The position numbers and the translations under genes are program-made. Positions 52,001-60,758 of a DNA stretch of 64,000 nt are shown here, in pieces (positions within the stretch are counted from its first letter, which is position 1; every line of letters begins with the position of its first letter). Below the pieces are notes generated by a model. It saw only the letters and a list, made by a program, of their open reading frames with translations. It did not search any database and had not been told where the DNA came from. This DNA is from Mytilisepta virgata (Eukaryota > Mollusca > Bivalvia > Mytilida > Mytilidae), in the NCBI GenBank assembly GCA_028015205.1, contig CM051514.1:43478150-43542149 (forward strand). Reading direction: 5' to 3'.

Positions 52001-55000
52001 CCCCCCCCCCCCTAAATTTTGTTTTCAACCCCCCCCCCCCCCCCCATTTCTTTATATTTTGCAACCATAACAGCCCATTTAAATACACCATAACATATTA
52101 AAATAGAAAATGACATCATAGTCATGGATGGCAAATTTTAAATATACATAATTTAAAAGCAGTTTAGATAAGATAAACAAAAAATCTTCATCAGCACATT
52201 TTATATTGGCAAATTTCCAATGGAATTTGTTAATAATAAAGTTTTGATAACAGGGCACACATATCAATTTCTTGCTATTGCGCAATACTGTGCAAATGAA
52301 AATTTCTTCAAATAATTGACACATAATAGGTTTCTGACACAGAATAACTGAAATAAAGAACTTAGAATTGGTCATATGATTTGAATTTATATTCAATTTT
52401 TTGCTTTTGTGTAATACAATATGCTGTAGAGAATTGCCCCCCCCCCAAAAAAAAAAAAAATTTACCCCCTTTTTAGCTTTAATTTTGGACCCCGATTTGG
52501 ACCAACTTGAAAACTGGGCCCATAATAAAAAAACTAAGTACATGTTTAGATTCAGCATATCAAAGAACCCAAAGAATTCAATTTTTGTTAAAATCAAACT
52601 AAGTTTAATTTTGGACCCTTTGGACCTTAATGTAGACCAATTTGAAAACGGGACCAAAAATTAAGAATCTAAATGCACGGTTAGATTCGGCATATCAAAG
52701 AACCCCAATAGTTAAATTTTCAATGAAATCAAACAAAGTTTAATTTTGGACCCTTTTGGCCCCTAATTCCTAAACTGTTGGGACCGAAACTCCAAAAATC
52801 AATCCCAACCTTCCTTTTGTGGTCATAAACCTTGTGTTTAAATTTCATAGATTTCTATTTACTTATACTAAAGTTATTGTGCAAAAACCAAGAAAAATGC
52901 TTATTTTGGCCCTTTTTTAGCCCCCTAATTCCTAAACTGTTGGGACCAAAACTCCCAAAAACAATCCCAACCTTCCTTTTGTGGTCATAAACCTTGTGTT
53001 AAAATTTCATAGATTTCTATTTACTTATACTAGAGTTATTGTGCGAAAACCAAGAAAAATGCTTATTGGGCCCTTTTTTGGCCCCTGGTTCTTAAACTGT
53101 TGGGACCAAAACTCCCAAAATCAATCCCAACCTTCCTTTTGTGGTCATAAACCTTGTGTTTAAATTTCATAGATTTCTATTAACTTATACTAAAGTTATA
53201 GTGCGAAAACCAAATGTCTTCGGACGACGACGCTGACGACGACGCAGACGACGACGCCAACGTCATACCAATATACGACCGCAAAAATTTTGCGGTCGTA
53301 TAAAAATTGATAATTACCAACCGTTAAGGCAAAACTTTATTGGAGTCACTCATGCATTAAATGTAGGTCAAAGTGACCAAAATGTTACTAATCTGTCATC
53401 AGCGTCATAAGGGGATTGTATTGGTACAATATAATTGATATCTCTCAATCCATTTCTGAGAAATATACCTAACTGCAAAAATTAACCAAGCTGGACTGAC
53501 GTAAGTAACTACGTATGTTACGTACGTACAGTTGGATGGACAAGGGTAAATCGATATACCCCTTCCACATCTGTGGATAGAGCATAATAAAAAAGAAAAC
53601 AAAGAAAACAAAAATTTTTAAAACTTCAACATCAGTTCACCAATCACAGTAGTTATAATACATACTTTCTATGTACTTGATGTATGATTTGAACACAGGA
53701 TTTTCAATACTCTTGTTTTTCCATCTTCTGTACATCAACTACAATATTCGTACATACATCTACATATGAATTACAAGCGTATGTGTATGCTTATTTGTAT
53801 TCACTGTTTGAAAGGAGATAACTTATGTTTGAAGAAGAAAAAGTCAATGAATAATACATTTTAATTTGTAAGGCCAAAAAAAAATATAGTCTTGTTTCCT
53901 GCTACCGGCCAGAAAAAAAAATGGGGTAAAAAATTATTTTATTTTTTTTCTCTTCTTTTTTTAAATGTGTGGACTTCTGCGACATAATAATGTAACATGT
54001 GACAGTTCAATAAAGACGTTATCAAATGTCTTTTATTTGACTAATGTCTACATTCATGAAAAGTAAGCTTCAACACACCAGAGCTACAGAGCACAATAGC
54101 GCTACCGGCACTTGAAATGGCCTAGTTGTTAGAAAAAGACCAAAATTGGAGTTCGGTGACGCCACCGAATTCCTTTAATTTGGAAAATCGATTTTTTTCT
54201 GATGTTGTCCAAAAAAAATTTGAGGTCAGGCATGAAAAAACAGGATCTTTCAGGTAGCAGGAAACAAGACTATATTTTTTTTGGCCTAAGAAATACATCA
54301 TCTATGTAGCAGAAGCTGAAATTAAAGGTACAGGCCAACTTCTTCTGTTTTTCCTTAAGAGGCCCGTCAAGGAAGTCTGCTTCATATGAGTAAAGGAACA
54401 AGTCGGCTAGGAGTGGCGCATAATTAGTGCCCATGGGAATGCCAATTGTCTGTTGGAAAACACATCCACCAAATTTAACAAATATGTTATCAATCAAAAA
54501 TTCCATCATCAGGACAATTTCGTCCTCTGTAGCATATTTCTAAAAGTTGTTTTGATGTTTGATTTTGTGATTAAAAAGATTAATATGCTAATCTAGTACC
54601 AATATCTCAGAGTAAACAAACAAATTTTGGAAATGGCCATGAGTCCTATATTACAATCTAAAAATGTGGCTGTTGAGAGTTTTACATAACTTTCTTACTT
54701 TTATCTTCAAGGCAAATTTGTATTGGTGGAGTAAGTCAGTGTATCCGGACAAAACTCCAATCCTTTGGCAGGAAAACTGGTATCCCTTGTCTAATTCAAA
54801 CACATGTTGCCACAAGTTGTATTTGGACACAAAACCTTAGTTTTTTGAACCTACTGATCATTAGTAGTTATGATGAACTACTCATGTTGGTTTCTAAGGC
54901 CTCACGAACTGACATATTCTTCATGTCTGTAGCAAATCCCCTGTTATTGATCTGATTCCCTACTTGCAGAGCTCGAGATGTATACGTATTTTATCATATT

Positions 55001-55981
55001 TTGACAGAGTTATTGTTCCTCACAGCAGGTGTGATTTCGAGGTCACTCGTGGCATTTCAACAGAATTGAAGGAAGTTCATTAAGTGCTACATGTAAACAC
55101 ATGCTACCCATATAGCTCATATCCTTTAATCTGGAGAAAACTAGCTATAATTCTTGAACAATATTGCCCTAAATCTTGACCTTACCTTCAATTCATACAA
55201 AAATAGCTGCCACAAATTCATCCTAGCTCTGAAATTTCTATTCTTTCTAGGTTTATAACTGAAATATAAAATGATGCAAATAATTTTTTAAGAAGGGAAA
55301 AAAAGAATCCACATGTTTCAGCAATGTTGCTGTAAAGATTTAGTCTTGGTAGTTACAGTGATGTTTTAAATAAGTAAGATCCGAACGAGTAAATTCTGTA
55401 AAACTTATAAAGGCCAGTAAAAGAATTTTTCGAATTTATCATCTGTTAAATAAAATAAATAAACAAGCAGTTTATAAAGTCTAATTTTACATGTATGCTC
55501 ATTAGCATTTTTCTATACATGTGAAAAGGAACTATATATTTTTTCAGCCGGGAGAGGAAAGAAATGCTGGGATAATAAGAAATCTGATTTCATAATTAAT
55601 ATTTTCTAGACTAATTTATTTGGAATAAAGTTTAATGAAAATCATTTTTTGTTTGAAGAAAGATTTAAAACCTTAGAATGGGTATTCTCATAAAAAACTG
55701 CCTCAAACAATTTGAGCTTTATGTTCAATGAAATCCTATAGGCGTTTCAATCAGATTTTGATAAGATGAAATTGGGAAATCAAAGAAAAATGGCCATGAT
55801 AACTATATGACACTTACATTTTCTCCCCAGTATGTATTATCTCCTCAATATACATGTCCATCAATTCATCATCATCCCGTAGGAAATCTTCACTTTTCTT
55901 TATACCAAAAGCCGAACCAGTAATAAAAGCCTTTGTCATAGACTTTGAAACTGATTTCTTTCTTTTCAGAATTACTGATTG
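33935..55981 (-). CDS. TMC (transmembrane channel-like) family gene, 14 exons found, N-terminus incomplete
   Basis: Join of 55981-55818, 55258-55186, 50856-50687, 47066-46933, 45779-45635, 44557-44454, 43686-43542, 42103-41975, 40443-40369, 39902-39789, 39367-39162, 38109-37927, 35193-35115 and 34003-33935 (1790 nt, about 597 codons with stop). Phases match everywhere except exon 2 to 3, where 3n+1 nt are missing. TMC proteins are multi-pass channel or channel-related proteins (TMC1/2 form the hair-cell mechanotransduction channel). Seen in order: RWVILLNLFLSLFWL; LFYGGYPEIVDGFYHLALAY; FSSLLFSSWDHSI; LPSIIFSLINIIIP; the TMC signature region CTGTVIGQEFYKL; EISSGVLVLIYRQGLVW; CKPPLKRWNQSR; MCGPFSDKK; and a basic coiled tail. 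About nine hydrophobic segments fit the TMC fold. The paralogue (TMC5/7/8-like or other) cannot be fixed by eye. Confidence 0.92.
35115..35193 (-). CDS. TMC exon 13
   Basis: 79 nt. G completes ATG (Met), then SLLSYQRKLLAAEKQHRLLL and QVEFNQ, an amphipathic helix as in the C-terminal tails of TMCs. Confidence 0.85.
35697..37622 (+). mobile_element. pearl/Helentron-like element, family A copy 3 (longest clean array)
   Basis: It lies between TMC exons 12 and 13. It begins AACAAGAGGCTCACCAGAGC. About four higher-order units of about 310 bp each end in GGTTTCAGAGGAGAAGATTT. Then (GGAC)n at 37541-37573 and the hairpin CACATGGCCTTTGGCCAGGTG, ending GAGCTAAAAA. Confidence 0.82.
37660..37775 (-). mobile_element. 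tRNA-like SINE head
   Basis: The minus strand reads CTTTAGCTCAGTTGGTAGAG + TGGTGGACTGCCATG (A box TAGCTCAGTTGG) and a degraded B box GGGTGCAAGCC. It looks tRNA-derived, not a working tRNA. Confidence 0.55.
37927..38109 (-). CDS. TMC exon 12
   Basis: 183 nt. C completes AGC (Ser), then 60 codons including VMCGPFSDKKPTEAF, the TMC CGPF motif, and the start of the last membrane helix (VTIPLFLIL). The acceptor chosen by phase follows cattgacag at 38110. Confidence 0.9.
38390..38905 (+). repeat. tandem array, about 143-160-bp monomer x 4
   Basis: Units repeat ATTGCCTTTTGAACTTTGAA, ATTTTGCTAAAATTG and GATTTTGATGAAATTCATAT. It lies in the TMC intron between exons 11 and 12. Confidence 0.65.
39162..39367 (-). 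CDS. TMC exon 11
   Basis: 206 nt. Codes VGTIACPLMPLLGVW, a membrane helix, the conserved CKPPLKRWNQSRNTAFLMGF turn, and another helix (LLTTLLVIIVPVSVVVG). It ends with two bases of a split Ser codon. Confidence 0.93.
39629..39668 (+). repeat. T24-G16 tract
   Basis: 24 T followed at once by 16 G in the TMC intron between exons 10 and 11. Confidence 0.9.
39789..39902 (-). CDS. TMC exon 10
   Basis: 114 nt, phase 0, acceptor ttttttccag. Codes a loop AKYKCLKQKSEFEISSGVL then VLIYRQGLVW, matching the family 'pEFdIa.nVLdLIYgQtl.W'. It is short and was found by phase and homology. Confidence 0.9.
40369..40443 (-). CDS. TMC exon 9 (TMC signature region)
   Basis: 75 nt, phase 0. Codes CTGTVIGQEFYKLVIMD. 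The family signature is CWETxVGQExYKL; here WE is replaced by TG while VIGQEFYKL is kept. Acceptor attatag, donor gtaagt. Confidence 0.92.
40650..40916 (+). mobile_element. tRNA-derived SINE (Leu/Ser-like head), best copy
   Basis: The tRNA-like head has A box GGCCGAGTGGTCTAAG and B box GTTCGAATCTC. The conserved body contains CCTACCGAAGGTCGGTGGTT, CCGGGTACTCCGGCTTCCTC and ACTGGCCGCCGCG. The tail is AACTAAACAAACAAACAA. It looks like the metazoan MetaSINE type (recalled, not searched). It lies in the TMC intron between exons 8 and 9. Confidence 0.85.
40985..41240 (+). repeat. 55-60-bp minisatellite, about 4.5 copies
   Basis: Unit CTTATCTTTCTCATGCATAA + CAACTGATAACGATAATAAT + ACAATATAA. A related single unit lies at about 51041-51085, also in a TMC intron. 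Confidence 0.85.
41975..42103 (-). CDS. TMC exon 8
   Basis: 129 nt, phase 0 at both ends. Codes LPGKLEHYVSGKTELSITLS then RIFILRMANLFALLVTLY, matching the 'E..p..el..tLlR...Lr.asL..Ll' block. Donor gtaagt. Confidence 0.92.
42190..42541 (-). mobile_element. second tRNA-derived SINE family, copy 2
   Basis: Closely related to the 3200 copy; B box GGTTCGATCCC is intact on the minus strand. Tail (GGAT)n at about 42190. It lies in the TMC intron between exons 7 and 8. A 77-codon frame on it is not a gene. Confidence 0.78.
42985..43320 (+). repeat. 24-bp minisatellite, about 14 copies
   Basis: Unit AGTCACTAGCATAGTAAATA plus GGGT. The period is a multiple of three, so both strands stay open for about 100 codons with monotonous repeats; these frames are not genes. 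It lies in the TMC intron between exons 7 and 8. Confidence 0.9.
43542..43686 (-). CDS. TMC exon 7
   Basis: 145 nt. Completes the membrane segment (ILIGGGCGTIVWLVIYGKF), then the family hallmark LPSIIFSLINIIIPMIVTM. Acceptor gtttttcag, donor gtaata. Confidence 0.93.
44260..44330 (+). repeat. dispersed repeat 3' end (TTTGACACATTC family)
   Basis: GGTTGTTGTCTCTTTGACAC + ATTCCCCATTTCCATTCTCT recurs at 59630-59680. Confidence 0.5.
44454..44557 (-). CDS. TMC exon 6
   Basis: 104 nt. Codes a basic cytosolic stretch (SEARARAQSKKRNRKE) entering a membrane segment (CLAWLIT). It ends with GT of a split Val codon; donor gtaaaa. Confidence 0.85.
45635..45779 (-). CDS. TMC exon 5
   Basis: 145 nt. T completes AGT (Ser), then 48 codons including RFKFSSLLFSSWDHSIT, the TMC 'F.S.vFtsWD' block. 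Acceptor atttacag, donor gttagt, phase 0. Confidence 0.9.
46783..46964 (+). repeat. 45-bp tandem repeat spanning the TMC exon 4 splice donor
   Basis: Four units of 44-46 bp. Each has CCTATTGAGTATGACAAAT, AAACTGCCAA and GTAGGTCAAATTTTA. On the minus strand each unit is the last about 30 nt of TMC exon 4 plus its donor and about 12 nt of intron. The true junction is in the unit nearest the exon. Confidence 0.85.
46933..47066 (-). CDS. TMC exon 4
   Basis: 134 nt, acceptor tttgtag. Codes the family block ESWLFYGGYPEIVDGF and the next membrane segment, ending FVILN plus two bases of a split Ser codon. Its last about 30 nt and the donor are repeated in tandem just downstream in transcription (see the repeat at 46783-46964). 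Confidence 0.9.
47394..48545 (+). repeat. tandem array, about 146-bp monomer x 6
   Basis: Starts AACAAGAGTGGACACACTAC. Six units start near 47505, 47650, 47798, 47944, 48090 and 48260, each with ATTGAGGTCAAGGTC and ACCCACTAAGAACTATCTAT. It lies in the TMC intron between exons 3 and 4. No clear 3' hairpin; a family A-like element follows at once. Confidence 0.7.
49330..50275 (+). mobile_element. pearl-like element, family E copy 2 (nested)
   Basis: Starts CAATACAATGTCCACTACCGG, monomers GCAGAAAACTGATTATTTGC, a GGACAGACGATCGAACGGAC tract, then GAGTGCAAACCTAAAGTCC and a short hairpin CTCTATCGGCGAAGTGG. It is inserted in the family A-like element at 48550-50676. Confidence 0.6.
49545..49812 (-). 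mobile_element. tRNA-derived SINE, copy 3 (nested)
   Basis: The same family, more diverged, inserted inside family E copy 2. After it the host text resumes with ACTTGTCATTGTAAAACTA. Confidence 0.8.
50687..50856 (-). CDS. TMC exon 3 (first membrane segment)
   Basis: 170 nt after ctaatttcag. It starts with two bases of a split codon, then NFGSGIGSLFVFTRWVILLN, a long hydrophobic helix, and the lumenal loop SLELEWSNFIDGE. The phase does not join exon 2 directly; a micro-exon coding a few residues (the family has xIEG here) is implied. Confidence 0.88.
51342..53306 (+). mobile_element. pearl/Helentron-like element, family B
   Basis: 5' motif ATACGACCGCA near 51350; 3' perfect 29-bp palindrome at 53273-53301 (14-bp arms, ATACGACCGCAAAA) followed by AAAAATT. 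Just before it are (GACGAC)n at 53223-53256 and three monomers of about 160 bp (AAACTGTTGGGACC at about 52774, 52933 and 53095). The left part holds several C-tracts and repeated TTTGACACATAATAGGTTTC. Confidence 0.75.
53273..53301. repeat. perfect 3' terminal palindrome of family B
   Basis: Two 14-bp arms around a single A. One arm repeats the element's 5' motif ATACGACCGCA in inverted orientation. Confidence 0.9.
53330..53595 (+). repeat. family G repeat copy
   Basis: Shares AATGTAGGTCAAAGTGACC and TATCTCTCAATCCATTTCTG with the other copies; ends CCCCTTCCACATCTGTGG. Confidence 0.5.
53872..54286. mobile_element. 415-bp MITE with 33/34-bp TIRs, TAA target duplication
   Basis: Left end 53872-53905 (GGCCAAAAA... 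to ...CCTGCTAC) and right end 54254-54286 are inverted copies, differing only by one A in the A-run. TAA flanks both sides (53869-53871 and 54287-54289). No coding capacity. TIRs starting GGCC plus a 3-bp TWA duplication fit PIF/Harbinger-type MITEs (inference). Confidence 0.85.
54287..54545 (-). pseudogene. Penelope-like element reverse transcriptase fragment
   Basis: The minus-strand translation has the PLE RT core: ATEDEIVLMMEFLIDNIFV, FQQTIGIPMGTNYAPLLADL, FLYSYEADF and CYIDDVF. GIPMGTN.APLLADLFLYSYE and YIDDV are diagnostic of PLE RTs. The reading breaks exactly at the MITE at 53872-54286, and no PLE sequence is recognisable on its far side. Confidence 0.85.
54712..54904 (-). mobile_element. 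tRNA-derived SINE, copy 4 (old, partial)
   Basis: Recognisable pieces (TATTGGTGGAGTAAG, TTGGCAGGAAAACTGG, ATTAGTAGTTATGATGAACTA), strongly diverged and lacking the A/B boxes. Confidence 0.6.
55186..55258 (-). CDS. TMC exon 2
   Basis: 73 nt. T completes an Ile codon, then 24 codons YKPRKNRNFRARMNLWQLFL and YELK. It matches the basic 'slW...lK' block before the first TMC membrane segment. Donor gtaagg, phase 0. Confidence 0.85.
55818..55981 (-). CDS. TMC exon 1 (5'-most supported exon)
   Basis: 164 nt, phase 0 after a long T-tract acceptor. Codes a basic cytosolic stretch (ILKRKKSVSKSMTKAFITGS), then acidic RDDDELMDMYIEEIIHTGEK. It ends AT at gtaagt. The first internal Met is the 15th codon, so translation may start here or in an upstream exon. 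Confidence 0.82.
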
Positions 55982-56099
55982 CTGAAAAAAAAAGCAAAAT
56001 AAACAAGCATATTTTGCTTTAATTAATTGGTTCCCATGAAAATTAAAAATCCACTGAACTATATTCTTTTTCTGAGATATGGACCTAAAAACTTAAATT

Positions 56100-56414
56100 T
56101 TATGGAGTGATTCAAGCATGAAATATAGGTCATGTTGACTCAAATATTGCTGATTGGTGTTGAAATATATAGGTGTAAGAGAATTATAGTTGTGAAATAT
56201 CATTGATATATTATCCATCTTAGGTTATTGACAATTCATCCAAAAGTACCGGGTAAAAGTTGAAGCAAATTCATTCTAGAATAACGTAGGTCATAGTGAC
56301 CAAAATGTTGTTGAACTAGGGTCTTTTTTATAAAGAGGACCGAAGTGGTATAATGTATATCTTTGATGTACCTCAACGGGTTTCCTAGAAATGAACTTAA
56401 ACACAAGAACTTAA
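56100..56414 (+). repeat. family G repeat copy
   Basis: ATATAGGTCATGTTGACTC and TCATAGTGACCAAAATGTTG units directly before family D copy 2. Confidence 0.45.
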
Positions 56415-57131
56415 CCAAACCAGAAATCGTTCCCTCAATATGATTGTAGATTGCTTGATATCAGAGAAGTGAACTCAGACATAAAACTTAACCTAAGGCA
56501 ATGAAGCGTGATAAGTAGGTCAGGGTGACCTAATTTTGGTGGAAAGCAGTGTTACTCATTGATATGCATCCTCACACCAAGTAATATGATTGTAGGTTGC
56601 TTTGTATCTGAGAACTGGACTCAGATGTAAAACTTAACCTAAGTCAATGAGCATGATAAGTACGTCAGAGTGACCTAATTTTGGTGGGAGGCTGTGTTAA
56701 TCCCTGAGATGCACTCTGACGCCAAGTAATATGATTGTAGGTCCCTTGGTATCGGAGAATTGAACTTGGATGTAAAATTTAACCTAAGTCAATGAAGCGC
56801 AATAACCTAATTTTGGTGGGAGGCTGAGTTAATCCACGAGATACATCCTCACACCAAGTAATATGATTGTAGGTCACTTTCTATGTTAAAACTGATTTTT
56901 GACATAAAACTTAAAAGCCAGTCAAACATGTAATATGGGTCATGTGACCTTCATCTTATGTCAAATGGTCAGTCTCTTCAACATGCACCTGAACACAAAA
57001 AAATATGACCCTATGTCAACTGGTAACTGAGAACTGGCTGTGGATAAGGATGCGCACGCAATTGCGTACGTGGACGTGGAAGCCGGGGTTACTCCAATTG
57101 TCCCCCTCAACTTTGTTGAGTCAAACTAACT
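56415..57131 (+). mobile_element. family D copy 2, without a clear 5' end
   Basis: Same monomers as copy 1 (TAAGTCAATGA.., TAATTTTGGTGGGAGGCTG), GTACGTGGACGTGG, and a decayed terminal hairpin (CCCCTCAACTTTGTTGAG). The left end grades into a family G repeat. It lies upstream of TMC exon 1. Confidence 0.65.
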
Positions 57132-57141
57132 AGTAGGCCAT

Positions 57142-57211
57142 ACATACATGTTCTTCTGAAGGACAAGTCTTAACTTCATATGCCCCACTTTCCTGGACAG
57201 GGCATAAAAAT
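57142..57211 (+). repeat. 3' end fragment of another hairpin-ended repeat
   Basis: TATGCCCCACTTTCC..GGACAGGGCATAAAA forms a short hairpin followed by an A-run; related text (CTTTATGCCCCAACTTCC) lies at about 58175. Confidence 0.4.
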
Positions 57212-58089
57212 TAAGAATCAAATTTATGTTTGTTAACCCTGAATTTCTCTGATACAATTGGTAAATATAACAAATTTTTTATAATCCTTTACTTATCTAC
57301 ATACTGCTGTTGGCTCTATGCAGCTCAAATAAGAAATTTACTAAAATATTTGTAATTAAAATTCAGTGCAGTGTTATCAATATTATTCACTTTTCAATTT
57401 TGATAACATATAGGACCAGATAATTTCTCTTATATAAGCCTAGAAAACATTTACTGTAGGTGATGGTGTATCACTATAAGAGGTTTCACTGTACTCTGCC
57501 ATCTGGTGGCCAGTTTGTCTACCCATGTCTCTCATCCCTGTTGAAGATGTCTGTTGTTGTCGGCATAAAATATTTCACCTTCAAGATAAACATGAGATGG
57601 TTTAGTTTAGTTGGGGACTTGATTTTTTCAGGCGATGATCAAATTTACGTAAAGAACAAATTTTTTAACTAGAATATTGCCAAAAATCAAAGAAAACATT
57701 AGATTTACCAAATTTAGCAGTGAGCAAAAAGGTTTTTTTTTTAATTTCTTTAAAAATGAAGAATTTGGTGCAAATTTTCAGTATTTTTCCAAAATGAAGC
57801 AGCAAAAACCTTTTTTCTTAAAATTTACAAAGTCCGAAAATCAGAGCGGCAAAATCAAAACCTAAGATTTTGAAATATGCATATTTCAGTTCCTACCTTC
57901 ATCAGTTATGTTATATAAAACTTTCACTTCCTTCATGTTAGTGAAAATTTTATAAAATTAATTTTTGTAAACAGTGACAAATCTCTGTGAAAAAGGGAGT
58001 AAATCAAATATTTTTCTTTCATTATATGAGTACTTTCAATAATTCAAATTCTACTTTATCCTATTGGTCTAATTAGTATTTTATCTTAC

Positions 58090-58104
58090 CTTAATAGTGA
58101 ACAT
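58090..58104 (-). CDS. possible upstream TMC start exon (weak)
   Basis: On the minus strand an ATG TTC ACT ATT AAG is followed at once by a consensus donor gtaaga in phase 0, the phase TMC exon 1 needs. The frame stays open about 80 nt further upstream. It could be the initiating exon or a chance match inside a repeat-rich intron. Confidence 0.25.
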
Positions 58105-58255
58105 AAATTCCAGTTTTATAGCTACTCTTGACTCATTAAATAAAATAGAATTTTTAAAATTCTGTGCATCCTGACTTTATGCCCCAACTTCCTGTAGTTT
58201 TGAGTTATTGTCCTTTGTTTCCCCTTAGTTACAGTTGTAATGTCTACGATAGATA

Positions 58256-58286
<31 letters not shown>

Positions 58287-59359
58287 TATCTTTTTTCATT
58301 TTTTTTTATATAGACTTTATATGGGGCTCTTTCATTACATTGATCTTAAATCAATAAAAATTTGAATTTGAATTTTTACTTTCTCATGTTTCTGAAAATA
58401 AATTTAAATAATTTCACGGTATGCACTTTTAGGGCTTAAAAATTATAGTTTGTAAAGTTACCAGAAACACAGATTTCACTTTTTAAGTTTGTAATGCCTA
58501 ATTCATCCTTTTCCAAAAACCAGATAGCAGGGGCAGATAATCCAAATTTATGTGTAAAACTTCTTTAAACTACAATAAATTGTACTATGAAATATAAGTG
58601 TAATCTTAGTTTTAAACATTTAAACTTTGTGTAAACTGAAACAAATTTCCTAATAATTGAAATATTTTTCTATGTGGTAATGAGTTTTTAGGTTCAAATA
58701 TTAGTTTAAAACAGAGAAAACGGGTTTTAAAAATGCACATATTTAATTGTACAATTTTGAATGTGTAGAGTGAAAACAAAACATCTTATTAGCTATTAAT
58801 GATGATATCAAAGCCCATGTAAAATATTTTTGTTATTTGTATTATAATTGGCCATTTGTTCAGTTCCATTTCAGTGGTGTAATACCCGAGTTTACCTGAG
58901 GGAAAAATTATTGCATTAAATAAGATAGGAAACAATACCTGGTTTTGCAATACATTTATTCATATGATATACGTAGCTAAATAATTGTGTTGAAATTAAG
59001 AAAGTATTAAAAACATACACTGATAACAATAATGATAATTCAAAGATAAATGTTAGATTGGTGTTAAAAAGATTTTATTTCACAAAGGTTATGTAATAAT
59101 TTCTATTGTTTGTAATATACATATTATTTTAAAATATTTAATTTAATTAGAACAATCATTTAACTATTGTAATAAATACCTGATTACCTGAAGATCAAAA
59201 GAAATTAATGTTCTGATAAACCTGATCAGTCATTCAAGATTACATGGTGAACACGGTTTATGATTCAATTTACCTCATTTTGTATTTAAACCACTGAAAA
59301 GTGAACAACCAACACCAAAATACTTTATTTTCGAAGATGTTTATGTGTATTGTAGAAAA

Positions 59360-59685
59360 ACATGAGGTGGACGATGTGAGAACGTCGAATGAAAGACTGA
59401 AAGGTTAAAACTATTATAAACAAACTATCTCTAGCTTTTGTTAGTCTTGTGTGTTTTTTAAATTTTGGTTCATTTGCATGTTTCGGAGTTTAGTGTGCCA
59501 TCCATTTTGTTGAACTAGTATGCATTAATTATTGTTTAGGGGCCAGCTGAAGCCTGCCTCTGGGTGTGGGATTTTCTCGCTGTGTTGAAGACCCGTTGGT
59601 AGCCTTGAGCTAATTTCGGCTCTTGGGTCGCATTGTTGTCTCTTTGACACATTCACCATTTCCATTCTCTATTCTAACATATATG
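59360..59685 (+). repeat. dispersed repeat, longer copy of the TTTGACACATTC family
   Basis: Contains GGCCAGCTGAAGCCTGCCTC, CTGTGTTGAAGACCCGTTGG, and the same end as at 44260-44330. Its class is not clear to me. Confidence 0.5.
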
Positions 59686-60758
59686 CATATTTTTTTTCTT
59701 TATTAATATATATATATATTAAAATGTACATTTTACTTGCAAATATAAAATGTTTATAATATTATATAGGATAATAATTTCTGATTTCTTCAAACACATG
59801 TTATTCTTTTTTCTCCCTTTTCTATCATCAGAAAAGATGAAATAAAGGTGTAAAAATAAAAATGTAATAACATATTAGTTTTAATAATTTATTATTAATT
59901 TTTCTGACAATTTCCCTACCAATAAAATATGTTACATTACATGATCTTGTAAGGTTCTCAGTATTTTAAAACTGTAATCATTTTCTTTAAAACCATATTT
60001 CTACCTAAATAAACACATTTTTCTCAGCCGGACACTTGTGTATTCAATTATCAAACTGTGCCTAACCTTCCTGGGTACAGACCATGCAGTATTTGTTAAT
60101 TACAGGTGTCATAAGTAATAATATAAACATTGTCTGTTAAGCCTGCCACAATTAATCATATTAGTCTTGCATGTAAATTTGGATTATTTCCTCCTGAGTG
60201 ATATTGCCAGATGTTTTTTTTTTTTTTTCAAAAGTCATCAATTTAGACTAAATTGCTGAAAGGACTAACAAAAAAATTTGTTACACTTGTCAAGGAAAAA
60301 AAAGTTACGTGAAATGTGTTTTACTGTAACATATGAATGAATGAAATCTATTCTGTTATATATTTCATGCAGCATATGATAACTGATAAAATTTATTCCA
60401 GTTCATCATTTTCAATCAATGATTAAATATAACTACTTATGGTCCATCCACTCAGAAGATGAGGAGATTACCAAAAACTCCTGTAAAGAACTTTTAGTTT
60501 TAGAAGGATAATTAGCTAAAGTTATGCTTTAATATTTATCACAAGATCTGCATGTTGTTTAGACTTGTGAATTGAATCAAAACCGATAATTCACCCAGTG
60601 AATTTGAAAGTCATATTTCACTCTAGGAAGTGATGTAACAATTGCCGTCGCCAAAGATGTTGCTATACAAAGGTCCATGCACAGTCGTATAAAAACATAA
60701 TCCCTTGAATTTTCTATTTAAATCTTCTGAATACATGGAACATTTCAATGTAATAAAC

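Noticed and set aside
52079..52657. 192-codon minus-strand frame
   Set aside because: Falls on family B repeat text with C/A homopolymers; no domain, and it reads through low-complexity tracts.
57889..57932. Minus-strand ATG followed by 13 codons (MKEVKVLYNITDE) and a gtaggaac donor, considered as a TMC 5' exon
   Set aside because: Its frame ends in phase 1 and cannot join TMC exon 1, which begins in phase 0; the phase-0 frame contains a stop.
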